This document shows positions 23,584 through 36,436 of a stretch of DNA of 64,000 bases, in pieces (position 1 is the first letter of the stretch; each line of letters begins with the position of its first letter). The notes beneath the pieces were generated by a model. It worked only from the letters and a program-made list of their open reading frames with translations, did not search any database and had not been told where the DNA came from. Source of the DNA: Sipunculus nudus (lineage: Eukaryota > Annelida > Sipuncula > Golfingiida > Sipunculidae); contig CM049319.1 in assembly GCA_026874595.1 (NCBI GenBank), positions 3,438,601 through 3,502,600 of the forward strand, given 5' to 3'. Position numbers and translations under genes: made by a program.

Positions 23584-24930
23584 ATGAGCTGTCTGCTACT
23601 TCTGCGGATTCTCCAATTGGTCAATATCAATCACGTGGTAGCACAGACCATTTCCGACGTCCCAACACTATCTGGGATTCAATTTTCAAAGGATCATGCA
23701 CGAAGCAACGGAACCATAGAAACCCGGCATTATTCTGTACCTGAACTGGAAGTGACGCAGACGACCATGAACGCAGAAAAAGTTTTAGTGACAACAAACT
23801 CTTCGTTCACCAATGGCACCAGCACAGATACAGAAAAATCCACCGCAGGTTCGCGAAAAGTCATCAACCCCTTCGCTATTATCAACCAAGAAATCATGTC
23901 TGTGGAACAAAAGGAGATGGTTTCTTTCGTAATTACGACGTGTTTGCTACCAATCTTCCTCCTCTTTGGGTTGCTAGGAAACTCCTTCAGTATCTACGTT
24001 CTGGTGATGGAGAGACTGATGCTGATGAAGTACTTGTTGGCACTGAGCGTGTCTGACACCCTCTTCCTCATTACAGGGGTATTTTATTGGATTTCCCAGA
24101 TTGTTGGATTGACTGATCCTGTTCTTGGGAGCAGTATCCAAGCAGTCATGTTTCCTCAAATCAACGTCTACGTCAACGTGGCCGCCGGAGCCCTTTCTTC
24201 ACAATACACCTTCTTGCTCACGGCCGAGCGCTTCGTCGCCGTGTTCGTCCCACTCAAGGCTAAGTCGGGACCTTTGACGCGGCGTGCTGGCATCATCATT
24301 TTAAGCAGTGGCTTGTTTAGTTGTTTGTTTCTGATTCCTCAGCTGTTGAAGTACAGAACCGTCTATGGTCTGGATCGCACCTACAAGAGAATGCGCTACA
24401 TGATTGCCCAGACAAACATCCTGCGACAAAATAAGGAATTATTCCAGGGCTTTTCCATGACGTACGCGATGATTTATTCAGTCGGGCTACCAATGGTTAT
24501 TTTCGTTTTGAGCGTCGCCATCGGGTGTCTACTGAGAAAGGCCAGTAAAGTAAAGTCGAAGATGACGTCATCAACCGGGGGAGCCAATAAAGCCAACCAA
24601 GACGCTACAAAAATCGTGCTGGCTATCGCGACCACCTACCTGGTCTGTTACGTACCGGCGTCCATCGCTTTCCTCATCAAACTGACCTTTCCTGATTTTG
24701 GAAACGGCAGACGCCAGCACAACCTGTACAACGCGTTCCTGGAAATCCGCTTCTTCTTGGTGGTAATCAATTCCTCTCTGAATTTCTGCTTCTACCTGAA
24801 GTTTAATGGTAAGTTTAAGGAGCGGATGAAGCGCGTGTTCAGGTGTAGATCAAACCCCGCACCCTCATGCGGGAACAATAATACCGGTACTCAGGTTACC
24901 ACAGCCTCAGGTGTGAGTCACAAAATATAA
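23584..24930 (+). CDS. Rhodopsin-class 7TM receptor 1 (orphan, peptide/chemosensory-receptor-like)
   Basis: A G-protein-coupled receptor of 448 residues at the cell surface; its ligand is unknown. A hydrophobic start (residues 1-20) looks like a signal peptide. The extracellular N-terminus (to about 112) is Ser/Thr-rich, with N-glycosylation sites at N42, N72 and N77. Seven membrane segments follow: TM1 about 115-142 (GN at 132-133), TM2 149-170 (LALSVSD, D158), TM3 192-222 (ERF at 215-217 in place of DRY), TM4 235-255, TM5 290-316 (P303), TM6 343-367 (CYVP at 355-358 in place of CWxP) and TM7 383-404 (NSSLNFCFY). The NSSxNFxxY form occurs in FMRFamide-receptor-like and related invertebrate families. 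No cysteine is found in any extracellular loop, so the usual TM3-ECL2 disulfide is absent. Cysteines after helix 8 could be lipidated. The first Met was chosen because it provides the signal peptide and has A at -3. The coding part is intronless. Its paralogue is at 55.5-56.8 kb. It could instead be a mollusc-type chemosensory receptor. Confidence 0.93.
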   Translation: MSCLLLLRILQLVNINHVVAQTISDVPTLSGIQFSKDHARSNGTIETRHYSVPELEVTQTTMNAEKVLVTTNSSFTNGTSTDTEKSTAGSRKVINPFAIINQEIMSVEQKEMVSFVITTCLLPIFLLFGLLGNSFSIYVLVMERLMLMKYLLALSVSDTLFLITGVFYWISQIVGLTDPVLGSSIQAVMFPQINVYVNVAAGALSSQYTFLLTAERFVAVFVPLKAKSGPLTRRAGIIILSSGLFSCLFLIPQLLKYRTVYGLDRTYKRMRYMIAQTNILRQNKELFQGFSMTYAMIYSVGLPMVIFVLSVAIGCLLRKASKVKSKMTSSTGGANKANQDATKIVLAIATTYLVCYVPASIAFLIKLTFPDFGNGRRQHNLYNAFLEIRFFLVVINSSLNFCFYLKFNGKFKERMKRVFRCRSNPAPSCGNNNTGTQVTTASGVSHKI

Positions 24931-24991
24931 GGCGTCCCTAAAAAACTTCGGCCAGGCCGTTTATCCTTTTTCTGGCTCAGGAATTATGTAA

Positions 24992-24997
24992 AATAAA
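24992..24997 (+). terminator. Polyadenylation signal AATAAA, receptor 1
   Basis: The first AATAAA after the stop codon, about 60 nt downstream, on the coding strand. Confidence 0.6.
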
Positions 24998-25149
24998 ACC
25001 CTAAATGTTTCGATAGGCATAATTTGACAACACCTTTAAATCAAATAGAAAATGTTTAAAATTATTATGTTATATGTATATATCGCCTAACGACCAACCC
25101 CATAACAAGACCACTTGTTTAAGTTTCTTATCTGCCGTAAAACATCATA

Positions 25150-25151
<2 letters not shown>

Positions 25152-25227
<76 letters not shown>

Positions 25228-25259
25228 GTGTGTATAAAATCATATATATATATATATAT
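25152..25259. repeat. (TA)n microsatellite, interrupted
   Basis: About 60 bp of TA, then shorter TA blocks broken by TACA, TGTGTGTA and AAAATC. Confidence 0.95.
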
Positions 25260-26191
25260 CATGTATAAGAAGATGTTTTGCTCTTTTATGCTTAAGTTCT
25301 ATCTGTTCTTTCTTAAATGTTTCTTTTTCAAAAAAACTATATTTTGTATGAATTACAGATTGTTATTGTTATGATTGTATATGAGCATTTGTGTAGTTAT
25401 ATATTGGTTTTATATTGTAACAACTGAATATATTTTATCACATTTGTACAGCACTCTCAGGTGATGCATATGTGCCTGCAAGGTTTGTCTCAGGAAAGAT
25501 TTTATTTATATATGTCTGGGTATGTAATCTGTTTGGTTGCAGCGTGTGTCAGTATCACTGAGTTCACTGGTATGGTGCATAGAATAATTACATACATATT
25601 AGTAATGCAAAAGACAAATTTAATGTGGTTAAGCTTGCGCCAGGTTGAATGTAGTTCCGTATGACGTTATGTATTATTAAATATTTTCTTAAAGATCAAA
25701 TTGATGTTTTCTTTCTCTGTCTGTGTTTTGGAAAGGTGAATGGGAATTCGCATATAAATCATTTACAAAAAGGATTTCAATATATCCCATAATAACGTGG
25801 ATTGATGGATTTATGGATAGATAGATGGATATATGGAATGACAGACAGACAGATAATGCATAAGATAACCTTGTAACTGACTCCGATAAATGTTGAAGAG
25901 ATTCTTACCGTGATCCTAGAAAAAATAGACATTTACAAAAATCAAAGGTATATCTTAGAGTATATTTGCCATTTATTATTTGGCATGATTTTATTTTTTG
26001 AATGGCAGAACATTTTGTCCTTTCAGTAGAAAAAAACACTACTTCCTCATATATTACACTACTTTTGCTCTTCAACGTTCAAAGTAGCATCACTCTCAAA
26101 TAATCATTAAAATTATTAATAGATCCATAAGTATTATGCTATTTTAAAGTTTGCGTAACATTTCTCGTGGTATATATATTATAACATTCAC
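25260..26191. other. No gene; short GATG/GATA/GACA repeats at about 25.80-25.85 kb
   Basis: AT-rich flank of receptor 1 with a small imperfect tetranucleotide cluster. Nothing else is recognised. Confidence 0.4.
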
Positions 26192-26665
26192 CAGTGGGTG
26201 ATGTAGTCGAGTCCACACCACTCGAGTCCGAGTGCAAGTTCAAGTCCAGGCTCAACGAGTCCGAGTCCTGGAGGTTCCAGTCCAAGTCCACCTCCTTCGA
26301 GTCCGAGTCATCTGGAAGCCGAGTCCGAGTCCGACTCAGAGTCAGAAGGTAAAACGTTCTTTATAATTAGAAATTCAAAATGGAACTCTGAGTTTACCTT
26401 AAAAATTGTTATGTCAGTTTACACATGCCTTTTACTTCCAGGTTTAATTACATTTTACTCTGGATGCAGACCTAAAGCTTGGTATAGAGTTATATTTTGT
26501 AAAACATTATGTGAGTAGTTCGCACATGTATATAACTGTTTTTATGGAGCGTGGCAGAGCTTTCCTTCTGTTGGACGCGAGATGGACTCCGCCTGATTTC
26601 TCGAGTCCTTTCGTCCCAATCCGAGTACAAGTCCCAGTCGCGGATTCTCGAGTGCGAGTCCCTGA
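26192..26665 (+). repeat. Two clusters of degenerate GAGTCC hexamers
   Basis: The first cluster (about 26192-26350) begins CAGTGGGTGATGTAGTCGAG and continues with CGAGTCCGAGT-type repeats. The second (about 26595-26665) has the same motif on the same strand. Simple subterminal repeats of this kind are typical of some hAT elements, but no inverted second end was found. Confidence 0.55.
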
Positions 26666-27228
26666 ATTTTACATTCATTTTATACCTTATGCTGAAAAGG
26701 TTATCCTGGTGGAATATGCATTATACATCACTAAAAAAAAATAAATTTTAACATTATTGAAAATTTTAATATTTAAGTGGCATAAAATATTTAGCTTTCT
26801 AGTGGGCCGTTAAAAAAACTGCGTAGCAATATCACTAAACCTTTTTTTGTTTGTTTTTTTTTTCTCTTTTATGTTTCCTTTCATGTTTTTATCGATAACA
26901 TTTCAATTCAGATTCAAGTTTAACAAAAGAATAATAAAAAAAACACAAAAAACGGGACTTGAAACAGTTTCAGGTAATTTGATATTACTCATTCAAAAGT
27001 TGTTTGCTGTTACTTGTTGCTTGAAATCATGTACAATTTAAAAAATTAAATATTCGAAAATATTCAAATAATATATGAAAATGAATGTGAATGCCATAAT
27101 AACACATAAAACCAGAAAGAACGCAGAAGAAAGGCTTAAATTCATATCGCTTCTTGGGATATAATATAAAATGTATCATTTCAAAAACGTTATATACAAA
27201 ACGTGAAAAAAATGTTATGGGAAAACGA
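26666..27228. other. No feature recognised
   Basis: AT-rich. Several ACGTGAA-like segments just before 27229 resemble the FB2 end motif. Confidence 0.35.
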
Positions 27229-27715
27229 ATTCACGTTTTGGTCACCGGTAACGTTTTGTGAAATCACGGTTTGTGCAGGACTCAGGGTCTCTTTGCTCGG
27301 AAAATAACTGGTTTCACGGTAAGTGCTGCTGTCATGTTTCGTGAAATCACGATTCAAGCTAGCCTTCAAATCGTGAAACTAGAGCCATCGTGTATGCCTA
27401 TCGTGATTTTAACTGAAACCAGCATAAAAAATAAATGCTTACTTTCAAACATTAAGGTTAACGTTCTCTTATTGGTCTGCTGTATACGCAAACAGTTGAC
27501 TTACATTCATTTAAAATGACTTAATGTCTCAAATGATTTATTTATTTCATATTTATTACATATTAAAATCAATGAAATTGGAAAAAAAAACTTCAAGTCG
27601 CACCAGAACACCTCGCACATCAAATGGCTGTCAAACCCTGCAAGCATACGAATAATAATAATTTGATCTGAATAGACTGGTCCCTTTTCACAAAAGGAAA
27701 GATTATTCAAAGACT

Positions 27716-28960
27716 TTTCTTCTTCTCCTTCTTCTCACTCTTCTTCTCTCCTTTTTTCTCTTCTGTTTGCTCATCACTTTTTTTTGTTCATTGTCTCCTC
27801 CGACTTGCTCTCATCCTTAAACTTTTCATCTTCTTCTATTGTACGTCTTCGTCCTTTGCTATTCTCTTTACATTTTTTATTATAATCTGCATGCCTCTTT
27901 TTCTCTCTTCTTACTATTCTCACTATGTCTTGCTCATCTTCGTCTTGTTCTTTTCTCCTTCATTTTTATCTTCTTCTTTTCGCTCTCCTTCTTGCTCTAC
28001 TTCCTTAACTTCTTTAACATTACTGCTCCTTGTATTCACCTTTTTTTTTGTCTTGCTCTTCTTCTCATGTACTGAATCTCCTTCCCCGTGTTCTATTTTC
28101 CATTTAACTCTTCTTTTAATTCTACTTTTTCTTATTCTTCGTCTGGCCCATCTTATTTTATTACGCACTTTCTCTCTCTCTCTCTTCTTCATGTGTATCT
28201 ACTTCTTTTCTATATAACTCTTTTTCAGTGCTTTCCTATTTTCTTATCCTCCCTCTTCCTTCTTGTTCCCCTTCTTATCCTACCTACTTTTATTGTCACT
28301 TTTTTTTTTTTGTTCTTTGCTTTCCTTTCTTCTTGTCCGTATTCTTACTCTTTACAATTCTTCCTTTGCTTCTTTTTTTTCGTTTTGCTCTTCTGTTGTT
28401 CATTTTTCTCCTTCTCTTTTCTCTTAATCCCCTCCCCTTCACATTCTGCTTTTTTTCGTATACTGCTGCTTCTTCTTCCCTCACAGAAAGTTATGTTAAC
28501 TATAGCGATCTGCCTTCGTCCGAATTCCATCCGTTGGGGTGACCATTAATAGAGCGGAACTAGAAACTTCATCACACATACTGATGATGGACAGTTTTAT
28601 CAGTTGAACGTGCGAGGTGGTATCATTAATGTTTTCTTAATATTTATAGGCATTTTCATCCTTTCGTTATATTGCAAAACTATACGAATTGTGTAATGTT
28701 CTTAGGTCCATTTATTCTTGTTCCTTTTTTTTCTCTTCTTCTCCTTCAGCGTCTTCTTGCTCTTTTTTCGTTTCATCTTCCCTATATTCGTGTTCTTCCT
28801 TTTTTCTTTCTTTTCTTCCCATTCCTCTTCTTCTTCCTCTTCTTCTTTTCTCTGTCTTCTCCCCTTTTTTCTTGTTCTTCCTTTTTCTTTCTCTTCTTCT
28901 ACATCCTCTTCTTCGCCCTTTTCTTCTTCTTCTTCTCCAATTCATTTCTCTTCTTTTTAG
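27716..28960. repeat. Polypyrimidine (CTT-rich) tract, interrupted
   Basis: 27716-28490 and 28710-28960 are almost purely C/T on the plus strand, with CTTCTT and TTCTTC imperfect repeats. About 220 bp of ordinary sequence lies between them. TTA/ATC-rich simple sequence follows to about 29090. The long open frames here are by-products of the composition. Confidence 0.9.
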
Positions 28961-29112
28961 TCATCTTTACCCGCTTACTTTTATTCTGTTTATTATTATC
29001 CATGTAATTCGTCTTCTCTTTCTTCATCATTATCATCACCATCATCTTATTATTCTTATTAGACTCATTCTTCTTATTATTATTAATTTTTAATTGTTGT
29101 TCTTGTTAATAT

Positions 29113-29330
29113 TATGCCTGGACAGCCAGGTGGTTAAACGCTCGGCCTTCTCCGCTGGCAAACCTGGTTCGATTCACGGCGAGGCTAAGAAAATGGGTTG
29201 TTGCTTCCCCTCCAAGGTTGGTGGTTTTCTCATGGTTCTCCGGTTTCTTCCACATATTCCTTCATATTCTCCATACAAAATTTTGACGCCAATCTGAATC
29301 TTTATCTTTATTCATCTTTTACGTTCCAGA
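29113..29330 (+). mobile_element. SINE-2 copy 1 (tRNA-derived)
   Basis: The tRNA-like head reads GGTGGTTAAACGCTCGGCC with a B box GGTTCGATTCACGG (about 29167). A body follows with CTCCAAGGTTGGTGGTTTTC and GTTCTCCGGTTTC. It shares ACGCTCGGCCTTCTCCGCTG with the copy at 43.13 kb. It lies in the core of FB2. Confidence 0.8.
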
Positions 29331-30462
29331 GGAAGCTCGCGGATGGAGGAGCCTACGTATCCTCCATCCAGGCAGCTCAAGCGCAATCGTTAACTTCTTA
29401 ATAATAATATTAATATTATGCCGACAGATATAGTCTTACTGTAACTATGATTATATAGAAAACTATACAAGAGAAAGAGATTTATTTTGTTTCTTCAAGC
29501 TGGATATTATAGCTGTGTGTCACTGTACACATATTATTTATATATTCGTAACACTTTTAGTGTAGGAAAAATAAAATAGAATATTACTATTCATTTTATA
29601 CATAACAAATAGTGTTACGGAACCTACTAGCAACCGATCACGTAGTCTTGACTAGCATAAATTTTGTTATGGAGATAAATAAAAATCAGATTCTGTAACT
29701 CTAGGCAGCGTGAAATGTCTAGGGGAATGAATAATGAATTCAGTGTTTTTTTGTTAACAAATAATTTAATTTATTCTTAAACAATCCGAACATTTCAATA
29801 CACTAAATCAATATAATTACACAGTAAATCAATAAAAATGTACAGTACAAGAGTGTCCGGATCCTGTGCTTCCTTTCTAGATACCATCACTGTCACACCT
29901 CAACAAGTCCTTTAATACATATAATCCAGATGAACAGTTCACGTAAATCTTCTCAGAGAGTAATAGTCCAATGTAATCTCGAAATCAATCTATTGTAATC
30001 CAAAAGTGAAGTTCTGGCAATAATCCCAAAGGCAAACTGAAGACTGAATAAAATTTGTTACAAAATTTGAAGAATACCTACAAATTCTGCAATTATCGGA
30101 AAGGTCCACAAACTGACTCACACTCTTCCGTGTCCCCTGGAATTTTCACTCTCTTTTCTCTCGGTTCTAAACACAGCCCCTATTCATTACTTTTTCATCC
30201 AAAAATTCTAGAAATGGTGAATTTTTTAGAACAATACACACGTGCGCTGTGTTTCTACATTTCGGACCCCACACGTGGACCAGGCCAACTCGCACGTCTC
30301 CCATGGCAACGAACTTTGCCGGCCCAACACACGCAACGCCCCTGCGCACAATAAACCAGGGCCTGCCCACAGGCGCTTGAATCGCTATTTGTGTTGATCT
30401 TGGTTTAAATGGTGGTCAATTTACCTTAACAACAATCCCCTACCGTTTAATGAGCTTTAAAT

Positions 30463-30539
30463 AATGTTATATCGTTTACCGGTACTTGTTCATATAATAG
30501 ATCTGTTATATAAACAAGACCGGCAAACGATATAACATT
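30463..30539. repeat. Near-perfect 77-bp palindrome
   Basis: Two arms of about 37 nt (AATGTTATATCGTTT..CCGGT..CTTGTT) differ by about three mismatches and one indel. They meet at AGATCT with no spacer loop. It sits about 350 bp from the geometric centre of FB2. Confidence 0.85.
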
Positions 30540-31204
30540 GACCACTGACCTTGTGACCCAAAATTTATTTATGCACTCCCAAAAATGGCAGGTCAGCTAA
30601 ATGCGCAAGATGAAAGGTTTAAGATGGAACGCTTGGCTTAAAATGCAGCAATAAACTTTTAAATAAGTGAGTCCTGTGACCTTGACCTTATATCTCAGGT
30701 CCTAAAAATCATATAGGTTCTTGCTTTAGTGGTGGGCCATATTGAAGTCTAGTTTGAAATCCATGTGTCAATCCAACCTAGAGTTATCATCTGGAAACAA
30801 ATTTGTGTAGAAGGACGGATGGTCAGTAAGACAGACAGTGTGATTACTATAGGGCATCCACATATGATCAATAAACATACCAGGTTTTGAGACACTAGAT
30901 GTAATCACAGCTGAGAAACTGACATGATTGTTGTCATTTTATAGTATACAATAGAAAAATATTCGTTAAAATAACAAAACAAATACAGGTGGCGCCATCA
31001 CCTTTTAGGGAACTGACAAAACATGGTCATGGTCAATATTTAAGGCACGAATCATGACAATCTATGCCTTAATTATCAAGCTATTGGAGGTTTTGTATCA
31101 ATTTTTTTATTATTCTGGGGGTACGTTCAAGCCCCATGGCTCGGGAATATAGGTCGCAGTGACCTAATTCCAGGTTTCAATAGAGATTTTTATTGACTTC
31201 CCTG

Positions 31205-31275
31205 ACGTTTCTAGGTCCAGCAGTTACGATTTGTGCCCTGCTAACGGACGGCCGGACGGACAACGAACAAAACTT
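31205..31275 (-). repeat. GTCCG-type interspersed repeat, fragment
   Basis: On the minus strand it reads TTTTTAGCTCAGCTGACTG and then GTTGTCCGTCCGGCCGTCCG. This matches the starts of the copies at 51.15 and 61.39 kb. It resembles a repeat class common in bivalve and gastropod genomes (recalled, not searched). Confidence 0.65.
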
Positions 31276-31332
31276 ACAGTCAGCTGAGCTAAAAATGGAG
31301 AGTTATTCCAAAGAAGGTTGTGACAATTCCTC

Positions 31333-31333
31333 A

Positions 31334-31396
<63 letters not shown>

Positions 31397-32830
31397 GATG
31401 AGTCAACGAAAAAGAAGAAGAAAGGAAAGAAGACTGACAGAAGAGCGAGGTAGGACAAGATAGAAGAGAAAGAAAAGAGAGAAAAGAAGAGTAAGAGGAA
31501 TAAATAAAGATAAAATGGCAGAAGTAGAATGATGCAAAAAGAGTAAGAAGAAAAAAAGTTAGCAGAACTTTTACTAAGAAGAGAACTAAAATAAAAAGAT
31601 AAGGAAAAAATTAGGATATATAGGTAACAGTAGAGAGTGAAGATGTAGTAAAGATGACGGGAAATGTAAGAAGAAATGCATGAAGACGAAAAAAAGAAGA
31701 ATGGCAAGGAGAACAGGAGTAAGGTGGAGAGGTAGAGGAAGTAGAAACAATGAGAAAAAAGTTGGAAAGAATTAAAAGGAAGCAAACGTATTAGACTATG
31801 AAGTAGTTTTAAAGAACAAGAAGAAGAATATCATGCAGGAGACTAATAATAAAAGGAAGAAGAAGAAGAAAATTATTAAAGAAAAGGAGAAAAAAAAACA
31901 GAAAATAATAATAAGCAGAAGCAGAAGAAGTAACGCAGCAGAGTAGGAAGGGAAAGAGGTTTGAGAAAAAAAGTGGGAAGATTAAGAAGAAGCCCGAGGA
32001 GAAATAAAAATAAGAACAAGAGAGAGAAGAAGAAGAGTTGAAAATAAAAAGAAAAAGAGCAAGAGGACGCATGAGAAAATTCAAAGAAGATTTTAAAGAA
32101 TAATAAGGAAGGTTGTGAAAAGAACAAAAAGGATGAGAAACTGAATGAGAAGTAGAGAATAAAGAAGAAAATTGCAAAAAGAACCAGTATGAGCAGGAAG
32201 AAGCAAACGTAAGACAAGAAAAAGAGTAAGATTATTGCCAAGAAGGAGGAGAAGAATAAAGGTATTGAAAAGACGAGCAAGCAGCAGCACAATAAGAAGA
32301 GTTATTAGGTGAAACAGAAGGAGTAGAGTGAAGAAAAGTCTAGGAAGAATAAGAAAAAGAAGAAGGGGAACAACAGGAAGTATGAGAACACTAGCAAGGG
32401 TCAGAAGGAGGAGGATAAAAAAATTATACGACAGGGGAAAAAGAAGAAGAAATAAAAGAAGTAGGCAAGATGAAAATGAGAAGATGTATTAAGAAGAACA
32501 GGAAGAGGAATGAGAAGAAGAGTAAGATTGAGACGGGAAGAATCAGATAAATATCAACAAATATGAGATTAAGAACAAGATGAAGAGGAATGAGAAGCAG
32601 AGTAAGATTGAGACGGGAAGAATCAGATAAATATCAACAAATATGAGATTAAGAACAAGATGAAAAGGAAGGAGAAGGACAGGAAATAGAAACGGTAGAG
32701 TAGAAGAAGATTACAAGAAGAATAAGGGGAAGGGCGAGGAGAAGAGGAACAAAGTTCACAAAAAACAAGACGAAGAGAAAACAAAAGAGAAAGAGACAGA
32801 GGAGGAGTGAGACGAAGGTATAAAACAGAA
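31333..32830. repeat. (TA)n, (GA)n and polypurine (AAG-rich) tract, right arm of FB2
   Basis: (TA)n at 31333-31358 runs into (GA)n at 31359-31392 and then about 1.4 kb almost purely A/G. It includes an 80-bp tandem duplication (about 32503-32663; AGTAAGATTGAGACGGGAAG occurs at 32521 and again at 32601). This is the complement-type counterpart of the pyrimidine tract at 27.7 kb. Confidence 0.92.
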
Positions 32831-33067
32831 CCACTGTAAGAATGGGTAGAAGAAAAATGGTCTTTGCTTTACTTTGTGAAGGGGGACCAGTCAGACCAGC
32901 TTATTATTATTCACATGCATGCAAGGTTTGTATGCAAACTCATGTGCAAGGTGTTCTGCTGCGACTTGAAGTTTTTTTCAATTTTATCGATTTTCCTCGC
33001 AAAGAGACCCTGAGTCCTGCACAAATCGTGATTTCACAAAACGTTACCGGTGACCATAACGTGAATT

Positions 33068-34376
33068 TATATATAATCTAACAATATGAGAATTATCGGA
33101 TATATCGTGTTATGAATATGAGACATGTATCGTCCATTTCTACTCTTTTTATATGCGGATCACTGCACTGAGGTGTATAATATCGTCAGGCAAATCATTC
33201 AAGGAACGATTTGTTTACTTTCGATGTTATGGGGAACCAGCACCCAAGTCAGTTTGGTAACTAGGCGCACTCCTTACGCTGAGGTCACCATACATTCGGT
33301 CCATAAACCCATAAACATTCACTCAGCCACTGCTTCGATAAGCAGGGTTTGCTGCGTACTGCCCTATGGTGACCGACACAGGGCACAGAATGTGTCAGAA
33401 GAATGAGAGAGGTAAAGAAGGTTAGATGCACCCGATCAGAGGCTCCAAAATGGTTACTGCTTGGTCACTACGAAGTCGTTTTTAATATACCTATGCTTAA
33501 GTAAAAACGGTTTTATTAGTTATTTCTGGTATGAAAACTTCTGGTAATTGTAATTCTGGGGGTATTTGTTCGACTATTGTACACAGTTCAGGCCATGCTT
33601 CCAGCGGAACCAAGTACAGAACAGGTCACATGGATTTTGAAAACGAATAGACTGTGAAATGGCATAAACAAATGCATAGGTGAGCGTCCGCACAAAACCC
33701 ACGGTCGTACCGTAAGACACCACTTTTATAGCGTAATCAGTACATGAGATGCGTGTTGTTTACTTAACAAGGTAAACTTAAAGAGCAACGGTTGGTATTA
33801 CTGTTATGCTAAAGATGGATTCATAATCGATTAAACAGCATGCCACGGTGTTCACGATGGTCGGCGCTTCAAGATAATGTACACAAAATCGACTATCCAA
33901 TATATGTTCAGATAATATAAAAGACAATTATCCTTATATGATAAGACTGCACCTTTTTCCATTTCATGTAATTGTAGAATTTTCTATGATAAACCTTATT
34001 TCCGTCATATTTCCCCCTTTGTCATTTTTATGCATGATACAGTGTAAACGTAACACGGGGTCATGCGGTGCCCCACAGGCGTCGTTAGACCAGACACGTC
34101 AATCTCCCGATCATCGATAATGATTTTGTGACGTACACCTCCGTCGCCAGATGATTGTCGTATACTTTCCACACCGTTTTCAAGAACGCAGTGTACGATT
34201 ACAATGTTCAAACGCACGACGCCATCTTATTCTTGCCGTCTCCAAGGTATCTTCAAACAGTGTACGTAAAATATCATGCATGAATATTCCAAAGATGGAT
34301 TTTGGCATCGGCTATAGTCTCGATAAGACTGAAGTGACTAGGCTTTATGTTATTCAACGTCAGGTCCCATGACAAG
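33068..34376. other. No gene recognised
   Basis: Ordinary-looking sequence between FB2 and the tandem duplication. It has short open frames without recognisable domains. Confidence 0.4.
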
Positions 34377-34650
34377 TTTTTCGCATACAATTAATAAACT
34401 AAACGGGTGGAGGTTAATATGGTTTAAATGCAGTATTTATTTTGTATCGCAGATATGAATTTATTTGTCTCATAACTGTAAATCATTTGGAATACATAAT
34501 GTACTTAATGAGTTGCCAATGACACAAGGTACCGCACGGTATATCTCATTTCCATTGACAGTGTCTCTACAACGCCTTGAGATGATTTGATCTGAATAAG
34601 TTATATATATATATATATATATTCGAGGATCTGCACCCAATCCTCTGGTG

Positions 34651-35528
34651 TATTCAACCTGATCTAACTTGATTGGTCTATCTCGAACCTGATCTAACTT
34701 GATTGGTCTATCTCGAACCTGATCTAACTTGATTGGTCTATCTCGAACCTGATCTAACTTGATTGGTCTATCTCGAACCTGATCTAACTTGATTGGTCTA
34801 TCTCGAACCTGATCTAACTTGATTGGTCTATCTCGAACCTGATCTAACTTGATTGGTCTATCTCGAACCTGATCTAACTTGATTGGTCTATCTCGAACCT
34901 GATCTAACTTGATTGGTCTATCTCGAACCTGATCTAACTTGATTGGTCTATCTCGAACCTGATCTAACTTGATTGGTCTATCTCGAACCTGATCTAACTT
35001 GATTGGTCTATCTCGAACCTGATCTAACTTGATTGGTCTATCTCGAACCTGATCTAACTTGATTGGTCTATCTCGAACCTGATCTAACTTGATTGGTCTA
35101 TCTCGAACCTGATCTAACTTGATTGGTCTATCTCGAAACTGATCTAACTTGATTGGTCTATCTCGAACCTGATCTAACTTGATTGGTCTCTCTCGAACCT
35201 GATCTAACTTGATTGGTCTATCTCGAACCTGATCTAACTTGATTGGTCTATCTCGAACCTGATTTAACTTGATTGGTCTATCTCGAACCTGATCTAACTT
35301 GATTGGTCTATCTCGAACCTGATCTAACTTGATTGGTCTATCTCGAACCTGATCTAACTTGATTGGTCTATCTCGAAACTGATCTAACTTGATTGGTCTA
35401 TCTCGAACCTGATCTAACTTGATTGGTCTCTCTCGAACCTGATCTAACTTGATTGGTCTATCTCGAACCTGATCTAACTTGATTGGTCTATCTCGAACCT
35501 GATCTAACTTGATTGGTCTATCTCGAAC
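34651..35528 (+). repeat. 30-bp minisatellite, 29 units
   Basis: Twenty-nine nearly identical 30-bp units containing GATCTAACTTGATTGGTCTA, then a partial unit TCTCGAAC. It is an expansion of a stretch that is single-copy in the other family A repeats (near 1.08 kb and 40.13 kb). Rare variants (TCTCGAAACT at 35131 and 35371; a terminal C at 35190 and 35430) recur 240 bp apart, so an 8-unit block was itself duplicated. The minus-strand frame is stop-free with a 10-residue repeat, but it has no start codon. Confidence 0.97.
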
Positions 35529-36436
35529 AGTTTGGAAAGAACAATAGTTCTGTAAAACAGAAATGATTTTGATCTTTCCTTGTTCGGTTTACACAGACTA
35601 GCTAAATACGGTGATATCACAATTTCGTAATTTGCATTTTATTCAAAAAAGTAATGAAGATATCATAAACAAACGTCTAACAGCACTTTCACGTTTTAAA
35701 AGACGTCTTTTCTTTGAGTTATACAGTTCGCGGCGCAGCAACTTAGGAGATGCGTGCCAACTGGCTATGAACGAAAGTAATATATCCTTGAGACTGCAGA
35801 GGGTAATTAAAATCTGATAAATAAAATAAAGCGAAGTAAATAAAGCGAAGTATTCTGGTAAACTGACAATCATTGTATAAACTTGATATCTTCAGTAGTT
35901 AATAAGAAATGACCCTCTACATTTTGTCCTTTTGACCTATACTGTCTGTGACCATCCTTTTGCCCTATTGATCGAACTGGTTGTATTAGTAATAGTTAAA
36001 CATCCCTGTAGTACTGTAAATTGAATTCAATTTGATTATTTTTCTTGATTTTTTTATGGATGGGTTTAAATTTTGCCACTGTACTCCTAAAATGTAAATT
36101 GAACATGTCTGTTAAAGTTTCAACTGTCTATGGTCAAATTATTTATGCTGAAACCTTAACTAACTGAAAAGAAACTTTTCGTAAATTTTCGCATGAGTTA
36201 ATTCGAAAGGTTTGCGATAGAAATGGTCGCAACTAAATTTTGTCATAACATTAAGAATAATACCTACATAAGTAAATACACTGACATTAAGAATAATACC
36301 TGCATAAGTTAATACATTGATAAGTGGGGATAATTACAGAATAACGGTATAACAGAAACGTTAACGGCCCTTCAGAGAATCACTTCCCGGATCCCTATAG
36401 TTAAATAGGTCTCTAATTGCCGTCACCCACAGTGAC

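Larger units (their letters stand above)
27229..33067. mobile_element. Giant foldback element FB2 with polypyrimidine/polypurine arms
   Basis: The 68-bp ends 27229-27297 and 32999-33067 are inverted copies differing at only two positions by eye. They contain GGTCACCGGTAACG, GTTTTGTGAAATCACG and GCAGGACTCAGGGTCTC. Inward, 27571-27715 pairs with about 32842-32990 (AACTTCAAGTCGCA, AGAACACCT, GAATAATAATAA, GACTGGTCCC). Beyond that the left arm is a pyrimidine tract and the right arm a purine tract. The left arm has an extra segment of about 260 bp (27309-27565) containing a small CTGGTTTCA/TGAAACCAG inverted repeat. The element is about 5.8 kb with a core at about 29.0-31.3 kb holding a SINE and a 77-bp palindrome. 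No transposase was found. Confidence 0.75.
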